In this document: positions 52,147 to 61,356 of the stretch, one piece after another | How the letters are laid out: every line of letters starts with the position of its first letter | How positions within the stretch are numbered: the first letter of the stretch is position 1 | DNA from: VAZQ01 sp963817135 | Lineage (GTDB): Bacteria > Pseudomonadota > Alphaproteobacteria > Rhizobiales > Xanthobacteraceae | Assembly (NCBI GenBank): GCA_963817135.1 | Contig: CAWFNG010000006.1 | Coordinates: 1-64,000, forward strand | Reading direction: 5' to 3' | DNA: 64,000 nucleotides | Program-made: the position numbers and the translations under genes | Notes under the pieces: generated by a model | Told to the model about the DNA's origin: nothing | Database searches by the model: none | What the model saw: only the letters and a program-made list of their open reading frames with translations

Positions 52147-53721
52147 TCAATGCAACGCCGCGGCTTTGCTTTGCAGTCCCGCGAGCAGGTCGGTCGAGCC
52201 CTGCACCGCCAGCCGCTGGTGATAGAAACGCAGCCCGAACAAACCACCAAGCTCGGCGCCTGCTCCGGCACGGCCGGGACCGCCGTGATTGCATTGCGGC
52301 ATGACGATGCCGTGTCCGGTGTGCGCGGTGGCAATGGTGGGATCGACGGCGAGAATGCGGCCGTGGAACGGGCCAATCTCGCTGACAAGCCGCAGCAGGA
52401 ATTCCCGATCGTCGCCGTAGATGGAGGCAACCAGCGAGCCCCCTCCCCTGCGCACCAGCGCGCAAGCCTCCGCTTCGTCGCGATACGGCACGATGGTCGC
52501 TGCCGGACCGAACACCTCGACTTCGTGTACTGCTTTCGCGCTGCCTGCCTCGTCGACTTTCAGCAAGGTCGGCAGAACGAATGCAGAGCTTTTTGCATCA
52601 ATGCCGTCGAGACGCGGCGCATCGGCACCGCCGCAGAGAATGGTCGCTTCCTGCGCCAGGCGGCGGATTCCCGCAAGCGCCGCGGCTTGCTGCTCGCGCG
52701 TCACCACGGGGCCCATGCGCACATCGGCCTCGCGCGGGTCGCCCACTTTCATTGCCTTGAGCTTGCCGGTGAGCGCATCGGCAACGCCGGCGGATTCCTG
52801 CGCCGGCACGAAGATGCGACGGATGGCGGTGCATTTCTGTCCCGCCTTCACCGTCATTTCGCGCACCACTTCGCGCAGGAAACCGTCATAGGCGGCGCTC
52901 CCTGCCGCAACGCCCGGCGCAAGCAGCGCCGCATTGATGCTGTCAGCCTCGATGTTCACCGGCACACTCATCGCAAGGAGATGCGCATTGCCGCGCACCC
53001 GTGCTGCGGTGTCCGCCGAGCCGGTAAACGCAACCACATCCTCGGACGCGAGCGCGTCGAGGAGATTGCCGGCAGCGCCGCACAGAAGATTAAGCGCGCC
53101 CTCGGGGAGCACATTGGCGGCAACCACATCCTTGACCATGGCATGGGCGAGAAGCGCGGTGGCGGAAGCAGGCTTGGCGAGCACCGGCATTCCGGCGAGC
53201 AGCGCGACCGCCGCCTTCTCCCATAATCCCCAGCCCGGGAAATTGAACGCATTGATGTGCACGGCAATGCCGCGGCGTGGGAGGAGTACGTGCACCGCGG
53301 CATAGTTCTCGGCTTTCGCAAGCCGCACCGGTTTTTCGTCGAGCAGCATCTTCGCTTCGCCAAGACCGGCCCCCAGGCGCGCGTAGTATTTCAAGGTACC
53401 GATGCCGCCGTCGATGTCGATTGCTGCGTCGCTTTTGGTATTGCCGGAATTGGCGATGGCGATCTCCTCATAGCGGGTGCGGTTGCTGGTGAGGACATCC
53501 GCCACTGCGCCAAGGAGCTTCGCGCGCTGCGCGTAGCTCATCGCGCCCAACGCGCCCTGCCCGTGCTTGCGAGCAAAATTCAGCGCATCATGCAGATCGA
53601 GCCCGGCCGCGGAGACCGTCGCCAGTTCCTCGCCGCGGGCGGGATCATAAAGCCGCGTCTCTATTCCGTGTCCCCGCTGCCAGCGGCCGCCGAGGTAACT
53701 TTCAAGCGGTTCTGCTGTCAT
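52147..53721 (-). CDS. PaaZ/BoxD-type aldehyde dehydrogenase
   Basis: A 524-residue NAD(P)-dependent aldehyde dehydrogenase of the type found in PaaZ and in 3,4-dehydroadipyl-CoA semialdehyde dehydrogenase (benzoyl-CoA oxidation). The catalytic Cys is in GQKCTAIRR near residue 293, the general-base Glu in NIEADSINAAL, and the cofactor loop FTGSADTAARV is visible. It lacks the C-terminal MaoC domain of full PaaZ. It heads downstream of a class II aldolase gene 15 bp away, in one minus-strand cluster. Confidence 0.88.
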   Translation of the reverse strand: MTAEPLESYLGGRWQRGHGIETRLYDPARGEELATVSAAGLDLHDALNFARKHGQGALGAMSYAQRAKLLGAVADVLTSNRTRYEEIAIANSGNTKSDAAIDIDGGIGTLKYYARLGAGLGEAKMLLDEKPVRLAKAENYAAVHVLLPRRGIAVHINAFNFPGWGLWEKAAVALLAGMPVLAKPASATALLAHAMVKDVVAANVLPEGALNLLCGAAGNLLDALASEDVVAFTGSADTAARVRGNAHLLAMSVPVNIEADSINAALLAPGVAAGSAAYDGFLREVVREMTVKAGQKCTAIRRIFVPAQESAGVADALTGKLKAMKVGDPREADVRMGPVVTREQQAAALAGIRRLAQEATILCGGADAPRLDGIDAKSSAFVLPTLLKVDEAGSAKAVHEVEVFGPAATIVPYRDEAEACALVRRGGGSLVASIYGDDREFLLRLVSEIGPFHGRILAVDPTIATAHTGHGIVMPQCNHGGPGRAGAGAELGGLFGLRFYHQRLAVQGSTDLLAGLQSKAAALH

Positions 53722-53736
53722 CGGCCTCTCCTGCCA

Positions 53737-54498
53737 TCAGGCCTTGCGTTTCTTGCCGGCAGCAGGCTTTGTCAGCATATGGCTACAGCCCGCCTTGGTT
53801 GCCCAATATTCCCAGGCGCGCCAGGTTTCAGTCGAGTAGGGGCTATAGCCGCGATTGCGGGCGTCGATCTCCCCTTGCGAGAGATACTTGATCTTGCCGC
53901 CGAGTTGCACCGCGCGCAGCTGTGCCCGCGCGTTGCGCGGGAGATAAACCGACATGCGAACCACCTCGATGAGCGAGCGCGCCGCCGAGGCGAAGCCATG
54001 GCCGCGCATCAACGCCACATTATTGTCTGCCAGGCATTTGGCGAGATCGCGGCCTTGCTCCATGTTGGTCACCAGGAGATTGGTGTCGCCGAACCTGTCG
54101 GCGATATCCCACACCGGGACGCGCGCGCCAATGAAGCTGCCGGAATGGACCACCGGCCGCAGCGGCGTCGCCGCGGCAATGCCAAACGGCAGGATGTCCT
54201 CGGCATGCGCATGCACCACCGATTGCACGTCGGGCCGCGCTTCATAGATGGCGGCGTGGATGAACCGTTCGAGGTAAAGCGCGCGTTTCTCCTCGCGCAC
54301 CGGCTCTCCGTCGAGTCCAAGCTCGACGATGTCGCCGCGCTCGACGAGGTCGGGCGCGAGCGAGCGTGAGATAAAGAAATGCTGCGGCTTGTCGGGATGC
54401 CGCATGCTGACATGGCCATAGGCGTCGACCACATCCTCATGCGCCAGGATGCGGTTGGCAATGACGAGGTCGTTGACCACGCTGTCGATGGCACTCAT
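53737..54498 (-). CDS. class II aldolase/adducin family protein
   Basis: A 253-residue zinc aldolase-fold protein. Metal-binding His candidates are in AYGHVSMRHPD, VVHAHAEDILPFG and ALMRGHGFAS. Members split or decarboxylate hydroxy-keto acids or sugar phosphates. In aromatic degradation clusters such proteins act as 4,5-dihydroxyphthalate or hydroxyquinol-derived acid decarboxylases, which fits the neighbour upstream. 9 bp downstream of the dihydroxyphthalate-decarboxylase-like gene. Confidence 0.88.
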   Translation of the reverse strand: MSAIDSVVNDLVIANRILAHEDVVDAYGHVSMRHPDKPQHFFISRSLAPDLVERGDIVELGLDGEPVREEKRALYLERFIHAAIYEARPDVQSVVHAHAEDILPFGIAAATPLRPVVHSGSFIGARVPVWDIADRFGDTNLLVTNMEQGRDLAKCLADNNVALMRGHGFASAARSLIEVVRMSVYLPRNARAQLRAVQLGGKIKYLSQGEIDARNRGYSPYSTETWRAWEYWATKAGCSHMLTKPAAGKKRKA

Positions 54499-54507
54499 GT
54501 TCTCTGC

Positions 54508-55488
54508 TCACAAATGGGTCGGCACAAACAGATCATCCACCGGAACGGGGGCAGCGATCAATGATTGATCGACGAGATAGGTGACAAACGCCTCGAGCGT
54601 CGGCCGGTTGGGCTCGACCCCGTACGGCCACGGATCGCCGGCAAAGCATTCGTGGATTTCATCGATGTCGCGCATCAGCCATGGCGTCATGTAGCGCAGC
54701 GCCCGCAGATTGAACATTTTTTCCAGCGCGATCTTCTTGGCGGCGCAAAAGGCGTCATAGAGGCTGGTCGCAATGAAGGGGTGCCGTTCGTAGATCTGCC
54801 GGCGAATGGCGATCAGGTGCATGATGGGATAGATGCGCGTGCGCTTGTAGTATTCCTTTTCCAGCTCCACGTAGTTGGGAAACAACCGCACCACATCGGG
54901 ATTGCCGCGGATCGAGTCAGGCAAGCTCGTCCCCAGCGTTGCGTCCAGGCGATGCTCGGCAATCAGTTCGCTCAGCGATTTTCCGGTGCGGTTGTTCTCG
55001 ATGGAGACCGATTTGAGCAGCGGCAACACGGTCGGGCTGCCATGCGAGCCGGCGGTGTTCATCGCGCCCTGGACCCAATTAATCTTTGTCAGATCGACCC
55101 CGTATTCGTGCGCCAGCAGGCCGTTGATGTAGATCGCCGCGGTCATGGTCAGGAGCGGCACTCCGATTCGCTTGCCTTCCAAATCCTTCGGCTTGTTGAT
55201 GCCGGACTTGCGGTTGACGGCAATGAAACCGTGGCGGAAGGCGCGCGAAGGAAATACCGCAATCGCCACAAATGGACACTGCTTGTTGGCGAAACGCTGG
55301 ACGAATTCCGAGCTTGAGAATTCCGCCACATCGAATTCCTCGCCCCCCGCCATGCGGTCGAAAATGGGACGCGGCTGGTCGATGGCAATGAAATTGAGGT
55401 CGATGCCGTCGGGTTTGACCTCGCCGGTATAGAGGGGCTGCATCCGGTCGTAGAGACCGCACGCAAATGAAAGTGAAAGCTTCGCCAT
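54508..55488 (-). CDS. 4,5-dihydroxyphthalate decarboxylase-like protein
   Basis: A 326-residue protein of the Pht5 / dihydroxyphthalate decarboxylase-like family, whose fold is that of a periplasmic binding protein (NMT1-like). Family marks are SLSFACGLYDRMQPLYTGE, QPRPIFDRMAGGEEFDVAE and WPYGVEPNRPTLEAFVTYL near the end. No signal peptide is present, so it acts in the cytoplasm. It leads the cluster with the class II aldolase and aldehyde dehydrogenase, suggesting ring-carboxylate breakdown. Diverges from the cupin gene across 157 bp. Confidence 0.85.
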   Translation of the reverse strand: MAKLSLSFACGLYDRMQPLYTGEVKPDGIDLNFIAIDQPRPIFDRMAGGEEFDVAEFSSSEFVQRFANKQCPFVAIAVFPSRAFRHGFIAVNRKSGINKPKDLEGKRIGVPLLTMTAAIYINGLLAHEYGVDLTKINWVQGAMNTAGSHGSPTVLPLLKSVSIENNRTGKSLSELIAEHRLDATLGTSLPDSIRGNPDVVRLFPNYVELEKEYYKRTRIYPIMHLIAIRRQIYERHPFIATSLYDAFCAAKKIALEKMFNLRALRYMTPWLMRDIDEIHECFAGDPWPYGVEPNRPTLEAFVTYLVDQSLIAAPVPVDDLFVPTHL

Positions 55489-55645
55489 TGATCGCCGCGC
55501 GCGATAGCGTTGGTACGTTGTCGAACGTTAGCCTTAGCACGCGAAAGGGCCGCGCAAAACCGGCCGAGCGCGGTTTGCAAGGCATGCGCCCGCTCAATAC
55601 ACTCTCGCAATCGCATCGAATGTGTGCGCGCCGAAGGTGCTTTCC

Positions 55646-56776
55646 ATGAACAAGCCGGTCACCGACCTTCCCCATCCGAAAATGCTGCTCGATCCCTATG
55701 CCAGCTGGGCGGCCAACGAGGGCGTGCCCATTATCGAAGACTTCGGCGTCGATCTCCTCGCGGTACCGACGGCGCCCTGGCCGCGCTTCGGCGTCGACGG
55801 CGCCCTGGTGCACCTCAAGGGCCGCGGCGACTTTGTCTCGGTATTCGTGCTTGACCTTGCCCCCGGCGCCAAGTCGGCCCCGCAGCGCCACCTCTTCGAG
55901 GAAGTGGTCTATGTGCTTTCCGGGCACGGCAACACCACGGTCGAAGCGAGCGACGGCCGCAAGCACAGCTTCGAATGGGGTCCCAAGAGCCTGTTCGCGC
56001 TGCCGCTCAACGCGTGCTATCAGCATTTCAATTCGAGCGGGCGGGAGCGTGCGCGGCTTGCCTCGACCAACAATCTCGCCCTCATGCTCAATCTCTTTCA
56101 CAACGAATCCTTCCTGTTCGATAACGCCTACGCGTTTCCCGAGCGGCAGGGCGCGGCAAGATATTTCAGCGGCGAAGGCGAGTTCATTCCGGTGCGGCCC
56201 GGCCGCAACATGTGGGAGACCAATTTCATTCCCGACCTCGCCGGCTTCGAGTTAAAGACCTGGGAACAGCGCGGCGCCGGCGGCTCGAACATGATGTTCA
56301 TCCTGGCCGACGGCACCATGCACGCGCACAGCTCGCAAATGGGCGTCGGCACCTACAAGAAGGCGCACCGGCACGGGCCGGACTTTCATGTCTTTGCCGT
56401 GACCGGGCACGGCTTTTCACTGCTTTGGTACCAAGACGAAAAGGATTTCGTGCGCATCGACTGGCAGCACGGCTGGGTGTTCGCCCCGCCGGACCAGATG
56501 TTTCACCAGCACTTCAATACGGCGCGCGACCCGGCGCGCTATCTTGCCGTCGCATTCGGAAGCCTGCGTTATCCCTTCACCACCGACAAGCGCCGCGTGT
56601 TCCTGGGGATGGACGTGAGCGTGAAGGACGGCGGCTGCCAGATCGAATACGAGCACCAGGACCCGCGCATCCATGCAATCTATCTCGATGAGCTGCGCAA
56701 GCACGGCGTGCCCTCGGGCATGGCAAAATACGTAGATGAACGGCCGTATCTCGCAACAAGCGCGGCTCCACGATGA
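55646..56776 (+). CDS. bicupin protein
   Basis: A 376-residue protein with two cupin domains. The first has QRHLFEEVVYVLSGHGNTTVE (residues about 76-96); the second has YKKAHRHGPDFHVFAVTGHG and HQHFNTARDPARYLAVAFG. The metal-binding His pattern is kept in both halves to different degrees. It resembles gentisate dioxygenase / oxalate-type bicupins but I cannot assign one. The ATG at 55646 is preceded by AAGGTG. It diverges from the dihydroxyphthalate-decarboxylase-like gene, so they may share a promoter region. Confidence 0.82.
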   Translation: MNKPVTDLPHPKMLLDPYASWAANEGVPIIEDFGVDLLAVPTAPWPRFGVDGALVHLKGRGDFVSVFVLDLAPGAKSAPQRHLFEEVVYVLSGHGNTTVEASDGRKHSFEWGPKSLFALPLNACYQHFNSSGRERARLASTNNLALMLNLFHNESFLFDNAYAFPERQGAARYFSGEGEFIPVRPGRNMWETNFIPDLAGFELKTWEQRGAGGSNMMFILADGTMHAHSSQMGVGTYKKAHRHGPDFHVFAVTGHGFSLLWYQDEKDFVRIDWQHGWVFAPPDQMFHQHFNTARDPARYLAVAFGSLRYPFTTDKRRVFLGMDVSVKDGGCQIEYEHQDPRIHAIYLDELRKHGVPSGMAKYVDERPYLATSAAPR

Positions 56777-56782
56777 GGAAGC

Positions 56783-56851
56783 GTAGCCCGCCAGGCGCCC
56801 AGCGTAATTCGGGGCCATGTTCCCGGATTTCGCTTCGCTCATCCGGGCTAC
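56783..56851. repeat. REP-like palindromic element, GTAGCCCG family
   Basis: GTAGCCCGCC...CAGCGTAATTCGGG then TCCCGGATTTCG...ATCCGGGCTAC. It separates the bicupin gene from the EutA-like gene by a total of 83 bp. Confidence 0.85.
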
Positions 56852-56859
56852 AATTGTAG

Positions 56860-58371
56860 ATGCACGATCTGGAATTCGAGCACCTGCACGTCGATCCCGG
56901 CGAAGGTACGCTCAACGAGGTCGCCTGGGCCGCCGACAATGTCGAGTTGATGACCGTCGGCATCGATATCGGCTCCTCGACCTCCCATCTCATGTTCGCG
57001 CGCGTGCATCTGCAGCGGCTTTCCGCTGCACTATCGAGCCGCTTCGTCGTGATCGAACGCAGAATTCTTTGGCAGTCGCCCATCCTGCTCACGCCGTACC
57101 GTGAAGATTACACCATCGACGTGCAGGAGCTCGCCGGCTTCATCGGCGGTTGCTACGCCTATGCCGGGATCGCCCGCGAGGAGATCGACAGCGGCGCCGT
57201 CATCCTTACCGGCGAAGCACTCAAGCGGCGCAATGCGCGTGCCATCGCCGATCTGTTTTCCGAGGAAGCCGGCAAGTTCGTATGCGCCTCGGCGGGCCAC
57301 CACATGGAATGCCAGATGGCGGCGCACGGCTCCGGCGCCATTGCACTTTCACGCGGGCACGACGCCACACTCCTCAATGTGGACATCGGCGGCGGCACCA
57401 CCAAATTCGCGCTGGTTGAATCCGGTCGCATCCTGGCGACCTCTGCCATGGCGGTCGGCGGGCGCCTGATCGTGGAGGACGAGGCTGCGGGCCTGACGCG
57501 AATCGAGGAGCCCGCGCGGGAACTGGCCGCTGCGCTGGGGATCAAGCTAACGTTCGGCGCGGGCCTCAATCCGGACGACCGCAAGCGCATCGCGGCGCGA
57601 ATGGCACGCCTCATCACGAGCATGATCGATCTGCGCCAGGGCGGCGAGCTTGCCCGCCGCCTCATGGTGACCGAGGGCTGGCCGGCCGACCTTGCCAACA
57701 GGCGCATCGATGCCATGACCTTTTCCGGCGGTGTTGCGGAATATCTCTACAAGCGCGAAACGCGGCGTTTCGGCGATCTCGGCTACGACCTCGCCGACGA
57801 GCTTCGTCACGCACTGGCACATCGCCGCGACTTGCCGCCGGTCTGGGACCCCGGCCAAGGTATTCGGGCGACCGTCATTGGCGCGGCGCAGTTTTCCGTG
57901 CAGATCAGCGGCAACACCATCCTCATTGCCGATCCTGAGAAGCTCCCGCTGCAGAACCTGCCGGTGCTGGCATGCGGCTTTCGGCTCGGCGAAGAGATCG
58001 CCCCTCCCGACATTGCCGCAGGCGTGCGCGCCGCGTTGACGCGCGCTGACCTGATCGAAGGGGAAACCCCGGTTGCGCTGTCGTTTCCCTGGCGTGGCGA
58101 GCCTTCCCATTCGCGTCTGCACGCGGTCGCTGCCGGCATCTGCGCCGCGCTCCCCCGCACGCTGCAGGAGGAATTGCCGCTCGTCCTGTTGATCGATGGC
58201 GATGTCGGCAAGAGTTTGGGCCGCATCATCCTGCACGAGATCGCGCCGCGCGCCGACATCATCGCCATCGACGGCGTGCAGCTCAAGGAATTCGACTATG
58301 TGGACATCGGCAGCATCATCGAGCTTAGCAATGTGGTGCCGGTGATCATCAAGTCGCTGCTGTTCAAGTAA
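56860..58371 (+). CDS. EutA-like ethanolamine ammonia-lyase reactivating factor
   Basis: A 503-residue actin-like ATPase fold. The first phosphate loop is VGIDIGSSTSHLMFARV, the second NVDIGGGTTKFALVE, with DAMTFSGGVAEYL and the C-terminal VLLIDGDVGKSLG block. EutA removes damaged cobalamin from ethanolamine ammonia-lyase. No eutB, eutC or other B12 enzyme is present in this window, so the partner is elsewhere or is another enzyme. Follows the bicupin gene after a palindrome. Confidence 0.85.
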   Translation: MHDLEFEHLHVDPGEGTLNEVAWAADNVELMTVGIDIGSSTSHLMFARVHLQRLSAALSSRFVVIERRILWQSPILLTPYREDYTIDVQELAGFIGGCYAYAGIAREEIDSGAVILTGEALKRRNARAIADLFSEEAGKFVCASAGHHMECQMAAHGSGAIALSRGHDATLLNVDIGGGTTKFALVESGRILATSAMAVGGRLIVEDEAAGLTRIEEPARELAAALGIKLTFGAGLNPDDRKRIAARMARLITSMIDLRQGGELARRLMVTEGWPADLANRRIDAMTFSGGVAEYLYKRETRRFGDLGYDLADELRHALAHRRDLPPVWDPGQGIRATVIGAAQFSVQISGNTILIADPEKLPLQNLPVLACGFRLGEEIAPPDIAAGVRAALTRADLIEGETPVALSFPWRGEPSHSRLHAVAAGICAALPRTLQEELPLVLLIDGDVGKSLGRIILHEIAPRADIIAIDGVQLKEFDYVDIGSIIELSNVVPVIIKSLLFK

Positions 58372-58520
58372 GAGACGGCCAAAAAACCCCGACTGGGGCT
58401 GCACCATAGCAAATCGTGAAAATAAATCTTCGCGCGGTGCGCCGCCACCGCAACATTTCGATTCATTTGTGTTAGTCTGATTTTTAGTCAACTCGGTCCC
58501 CGGCGGCTGGGAGCGAGAAC

Positions 58521-60836
58521 GTGCCAGTAAGTGCGTTCAAGTACCGTGCCTTCCTGAGTTGCAGCGCTGCCGACACCTTATGGGGCGATTGGCTGCAAGC
58601 TGCCCTTGAAGGGTTTCGTATCGATAAAGCCCTGGTTGGGCTGGAAACGCTCGCGGGACCCGTGCCGCGGATCTTGGGCTTGGTCTTTCGCAGTAAGCAT
58701 GGCTCGCACAAAACTCCTCCTTGCGAGCGGAAGTGGGCAGCGCTTCACTCCTCTCAATTCTTGATTGTGCTGTGCTCTCCGAACGCAGCAAACGATGCGG
58801 ACATCGACGAAGAAATCCGCCGCTTCAAGGCGATCGGTCGCACGGATCGCATCATTCCCCTGCTTGTCGGCGGCGGACGTCGCGATGCGGAGTTCGAATC
58901 GATCCCGCGTGCATTGCAATTCAGGCTCGACCCAAATGGGCGGTTGAAGAATCCTCGCGGGTATCCCGCGTGGGCGGACGCGCGCCCGGGCGGCGAAGGC
59001 AAGGAGGCCGCGCTTGCGCAAGTCGTGGCGGACATGGTGGGGCTTAGCCGTCCCGACATCGAGCGAGCCGCCGCCGCTGAGCGTCACCGGCAGGCCTTGA
59101 CCAGCCGAAGTATTGCCGCGGGCCTGCTCGCGCTCTGCCTCGCCTGCAATTACGGCTTCCTCTTTGCCCGGCATGAGCTTTCCCGCAACGAGGCACTGCT
59201 CGAAGGCGTAGCTTCCGGCCTCGATGCGCTTACCCGCGCAGCTGCGGCTACCTTTGATTTCGTCGGGGTACCGCCGCGCTTTTCCTTAAGATTCGCGGAA
59301 ATCACCGAGGATTCATTTCGCCAGATCTTCAATGTACACGCCGAAACACCTTCCCTGAGCTTCAATCGCGCCTCGATACTGCTCGATGTCGCTCGGCTTG
59401 AAATGCGCCGCGGTCGTGCCGAAGCGGAGCATAGTCGTGCCGGCGAGGCGGAGCTTTTGCTCGACAAGATCGCCGTCACGCAGCGGCATGACCACCGCTG
59501 GCAGCGCCGCCTCGCGACGGCCTACCACAGGTTGGGGGATTTGCTGCAGGACCAAGGCAGCTTGAACGAGGCGGCACGAAGCTACGAAACGAGCCGCAGG
59601 ATCATCGAGTACCTTGCTGCCTTTCCGAAACACGCGGCCCGGCAGCGCGAACTTGCCGCCCTCAACCTGAAAATCGGCGACGTCGACCTCGCCCGCGGTT
59701 TTTTCGATGAGGCAATCATCAAATATGACCAGCATCTCGACATTATTTCCGGGCTGGCGACGGAGGAGCCGGATAAAGCCGCCTGGCAGCATGCGCTCGT
59801 GCGCTCGCATGTAAGAATCGGCGACGTTTTCCGACTGCAAGGCAATCTGGACGAGGCGCTGGCGAGCTATGCCGCAGGATATGCGATTGCCCAACGGCTG
59901 GCGGCAAGGGATGTGGACGGCCGCGACGGACAGCAGGCACTTGCGGCGGTCTATTTCAAAATCGCCGACGTGCTCAGCTTGCAGGACAGGCTCGAAGAGG
60001 CGCTTTCGAACTATCGTTTGAGCAACTCCATCGCTCGAAGTTTGCTTGCGGCCCATCCAGGCGATGTCGGCTGGCTGCATGAAGTTGGCGTCACCCATGA
60101 TCGCATTGCCTGGATCTTGGAGGCGCGCGGCGATTTCGGCGCGGCTTTGACGGAGTATCGGACCGTTATCGCCGTGGCAGGCCGACTTGCATCTGCCGAT
60201 CCGGACAATGCCAGCGCACAGTGGAACCTTGGCTTTGCGCATGGCCGTATCGGGGACATTCTTCTCTCGACGGGGAATGTCGCCGGAGCGCTGCCGGCAT
60301 ACGAGGCAAAGCGCGAGATCATGGATCGCCTTGCCGGGGTCGAGCCTGAGAATCTCGCATGGCAGTACGAGCGCGGCATCAGCCATGCGCGTCTCGCCCT
60401 CGTGCTGGAGTCACGCGGCGATTTGGCCGCCGCCAGGACAGAGTATGAGATCTGCCTTGCCATCGCCCGGCGCGTCGCTGCCGACAAGCGCGCCAGTCCG
60501 CAGGTCCTGCACAATCTGGCAGTCACCCATGCCAAACTTGCCGAGGTCCATCACCGGCTTGGCAATTCCCGACTGGCGCTTGCCGGGTTTCGACAGGCGC
60601 GACAGATCACGGCTGCCCTCATGGAAGTCGAACCGGCGATGGAATCGTTGACCGACGAACTTGCCCGCTTCGACAGCCGGATCAGCGCGCTGCAAGGACA
60701 TGCCCAGAACCGGACCGGTTCACCTGTGGTCCCGGCAGTTGGCTATGCAAGCGCCTCGTCCACCGAGCTGGCAAAAGCTGCCGAAAGCGAGCCCGCGCGG
60801 CCCGGCAAGGAGGCCCCCCACCCTTCCTCGTATTGA
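58521..60836 (+). CDS. TIR-like domain, transmembrane helix and TPR repeat protein
   Basis: A 771-residue protein starting at a GTG. Residues 6-115 form a TIR-like fold: KYRAFLSCSAADTLWGDWLQ, then SQFLIVLCSPNAANDADIDEE and IIPLLVGGG. One transmembrane helix lies at about 196-216. Residues 300-700 are a run of tetratricopeptide repeats in pairs, each with a pattern such as RIGDVFRLQGNLDEALASY. The C-terminal 60 residues are low complexity. It would span the inner membrane with the TPR region on the opposite side from the TIR domain. No partner toxin or nucleotidase gene adjoins it. Confidence 0.85.
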   Translation: MPVSAFKYRAFLSCSAADTLWGDWLQAALEGFRIDKALVGLETLAGPVPRILGLVFRSKHGSHKTPPCERKWAALHSSQFLIVLCSPNAANDADIDEEIRRFKAIGRTDRIIPLLVGGGRRDAEFESIPRALQFRLDPNGRLKNPRGYPAWADARPGGEGKEAALAQVVADMVGLSRPDIERAAAAERHRQALTSRSIAAGLLALCLACNYGFLFARHELSRNEALLEGVASGLDALTRAAAATFDFVGVPPRFSLRFAEITEDSFRQIFNVHAETPSLSFNRASILLDVARLEMRRGRAEAEHSRAGEAELLLDKIAVTQRHDHRWQRRLATAYHRLGDLLQDQGSLNEAARSYETSRRIIEYLAAFPKHAARQRELAALNLKIGDVDLARGFFDEAIIKYDQHLDIISGLATEEPDKAAWQHALVRSHVRIGDVFRLQGNLDEALASYAAGYAIAQRLAARDVDGRDGQQALAAVYFKIADVLSLQDRLEEALSNYRLSNSIARSLLAAHPGDVGWLHEVGVTHDRIAWILEARGDFGAALTEYRTVIAVAGRLASADPDNASAQWNLGFAHGRIGDILLSTGNVAGALPAYEAKREIMDRLAGVEPENLAWQYERGISHARLALVLESRGDLAAARTEYEICLAIARRVAADKRASPQVLHNLAVTHAKLAEVHHRLGNSRLALAGFRQARQITAALMEVEPAMESLTDELARFDSRISALQGHAQNRTGSPVVPAVGYASASSTELAKAAESEPARPGKEAPHPSSY

Positions 60837-60863
60837 GGCCGTTTCGCCCGGGACAAGTGGCAG

Positions 60864-61319
60864 TCAAGCGCGCTTGAGCGTATCCGGCCCATATTGGTTG
60901 TCGCCGGGAATGCCGGGGCGAAAGCCAAGCTCTACGATGAATGCAAGTGCAATAACGCTCGTCGCAATGAGCAGCAGGGTTTCCACGACGCCCATATGGT
61001 CGGGGTCGCCGCTCATGCCCAGGAGATTTGTGAGCATGAGCACCACAGAGGGAACGATCAGCCATCCTGTGAGCCAGCCGGAGCGGTCGCGATCGTGCAG
61101 CCGCTTCACCATCACGATGACGGTTGGATAAAGCAGGGCGACGTCGATCAGAAAACTGAGCGCCCGGGCGGAAAGCGCATCAGCCGGGGTCGGGACAAAG
61201 GGAATGTCGAGACCCACGCGGAGAGCGATCTCGACGGCGAGGATGATCAGCCAGCCGATCCAATAAGGCGTGCGACTGATGCGACCTTCCGGCCTGGTCA
61301 GAAGACCAACGATGTCCAT
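60864..61319 (-). CDS. DUF805 family membrane protein
   Basis: A 151-residue inner-membrane protein with the DUF805 features: a start MDIVGLLTRPEGRISRTPYWIG, four hydrophobic segments, and the KRLHDRDRSGWL motif between the second and third. The ATG at 61319 was chosen since this is where the family begins. It is convergent with the TIR-TPR gene (27 bp apart). No known function. Confidence 0.9.
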   Translation of the reverse strand: MDIVGLLTRPEGRISRTPYWIGWLIILAVEIALRVGLDIPFVPTPADALSARALSFLIDVALLYPTVIVMVKRLHDRDRSGWLTGWLIVPSVVLMLTNLLGMSGDPDHMGVVETLLLIATSVIALAFIVELGFRPGIPGDNQYGPDTLKRA

Positions 61320-61356
61320 GGCGCTCCCGGTCGGCGGTTTGTCGGGCTTGCATTTA

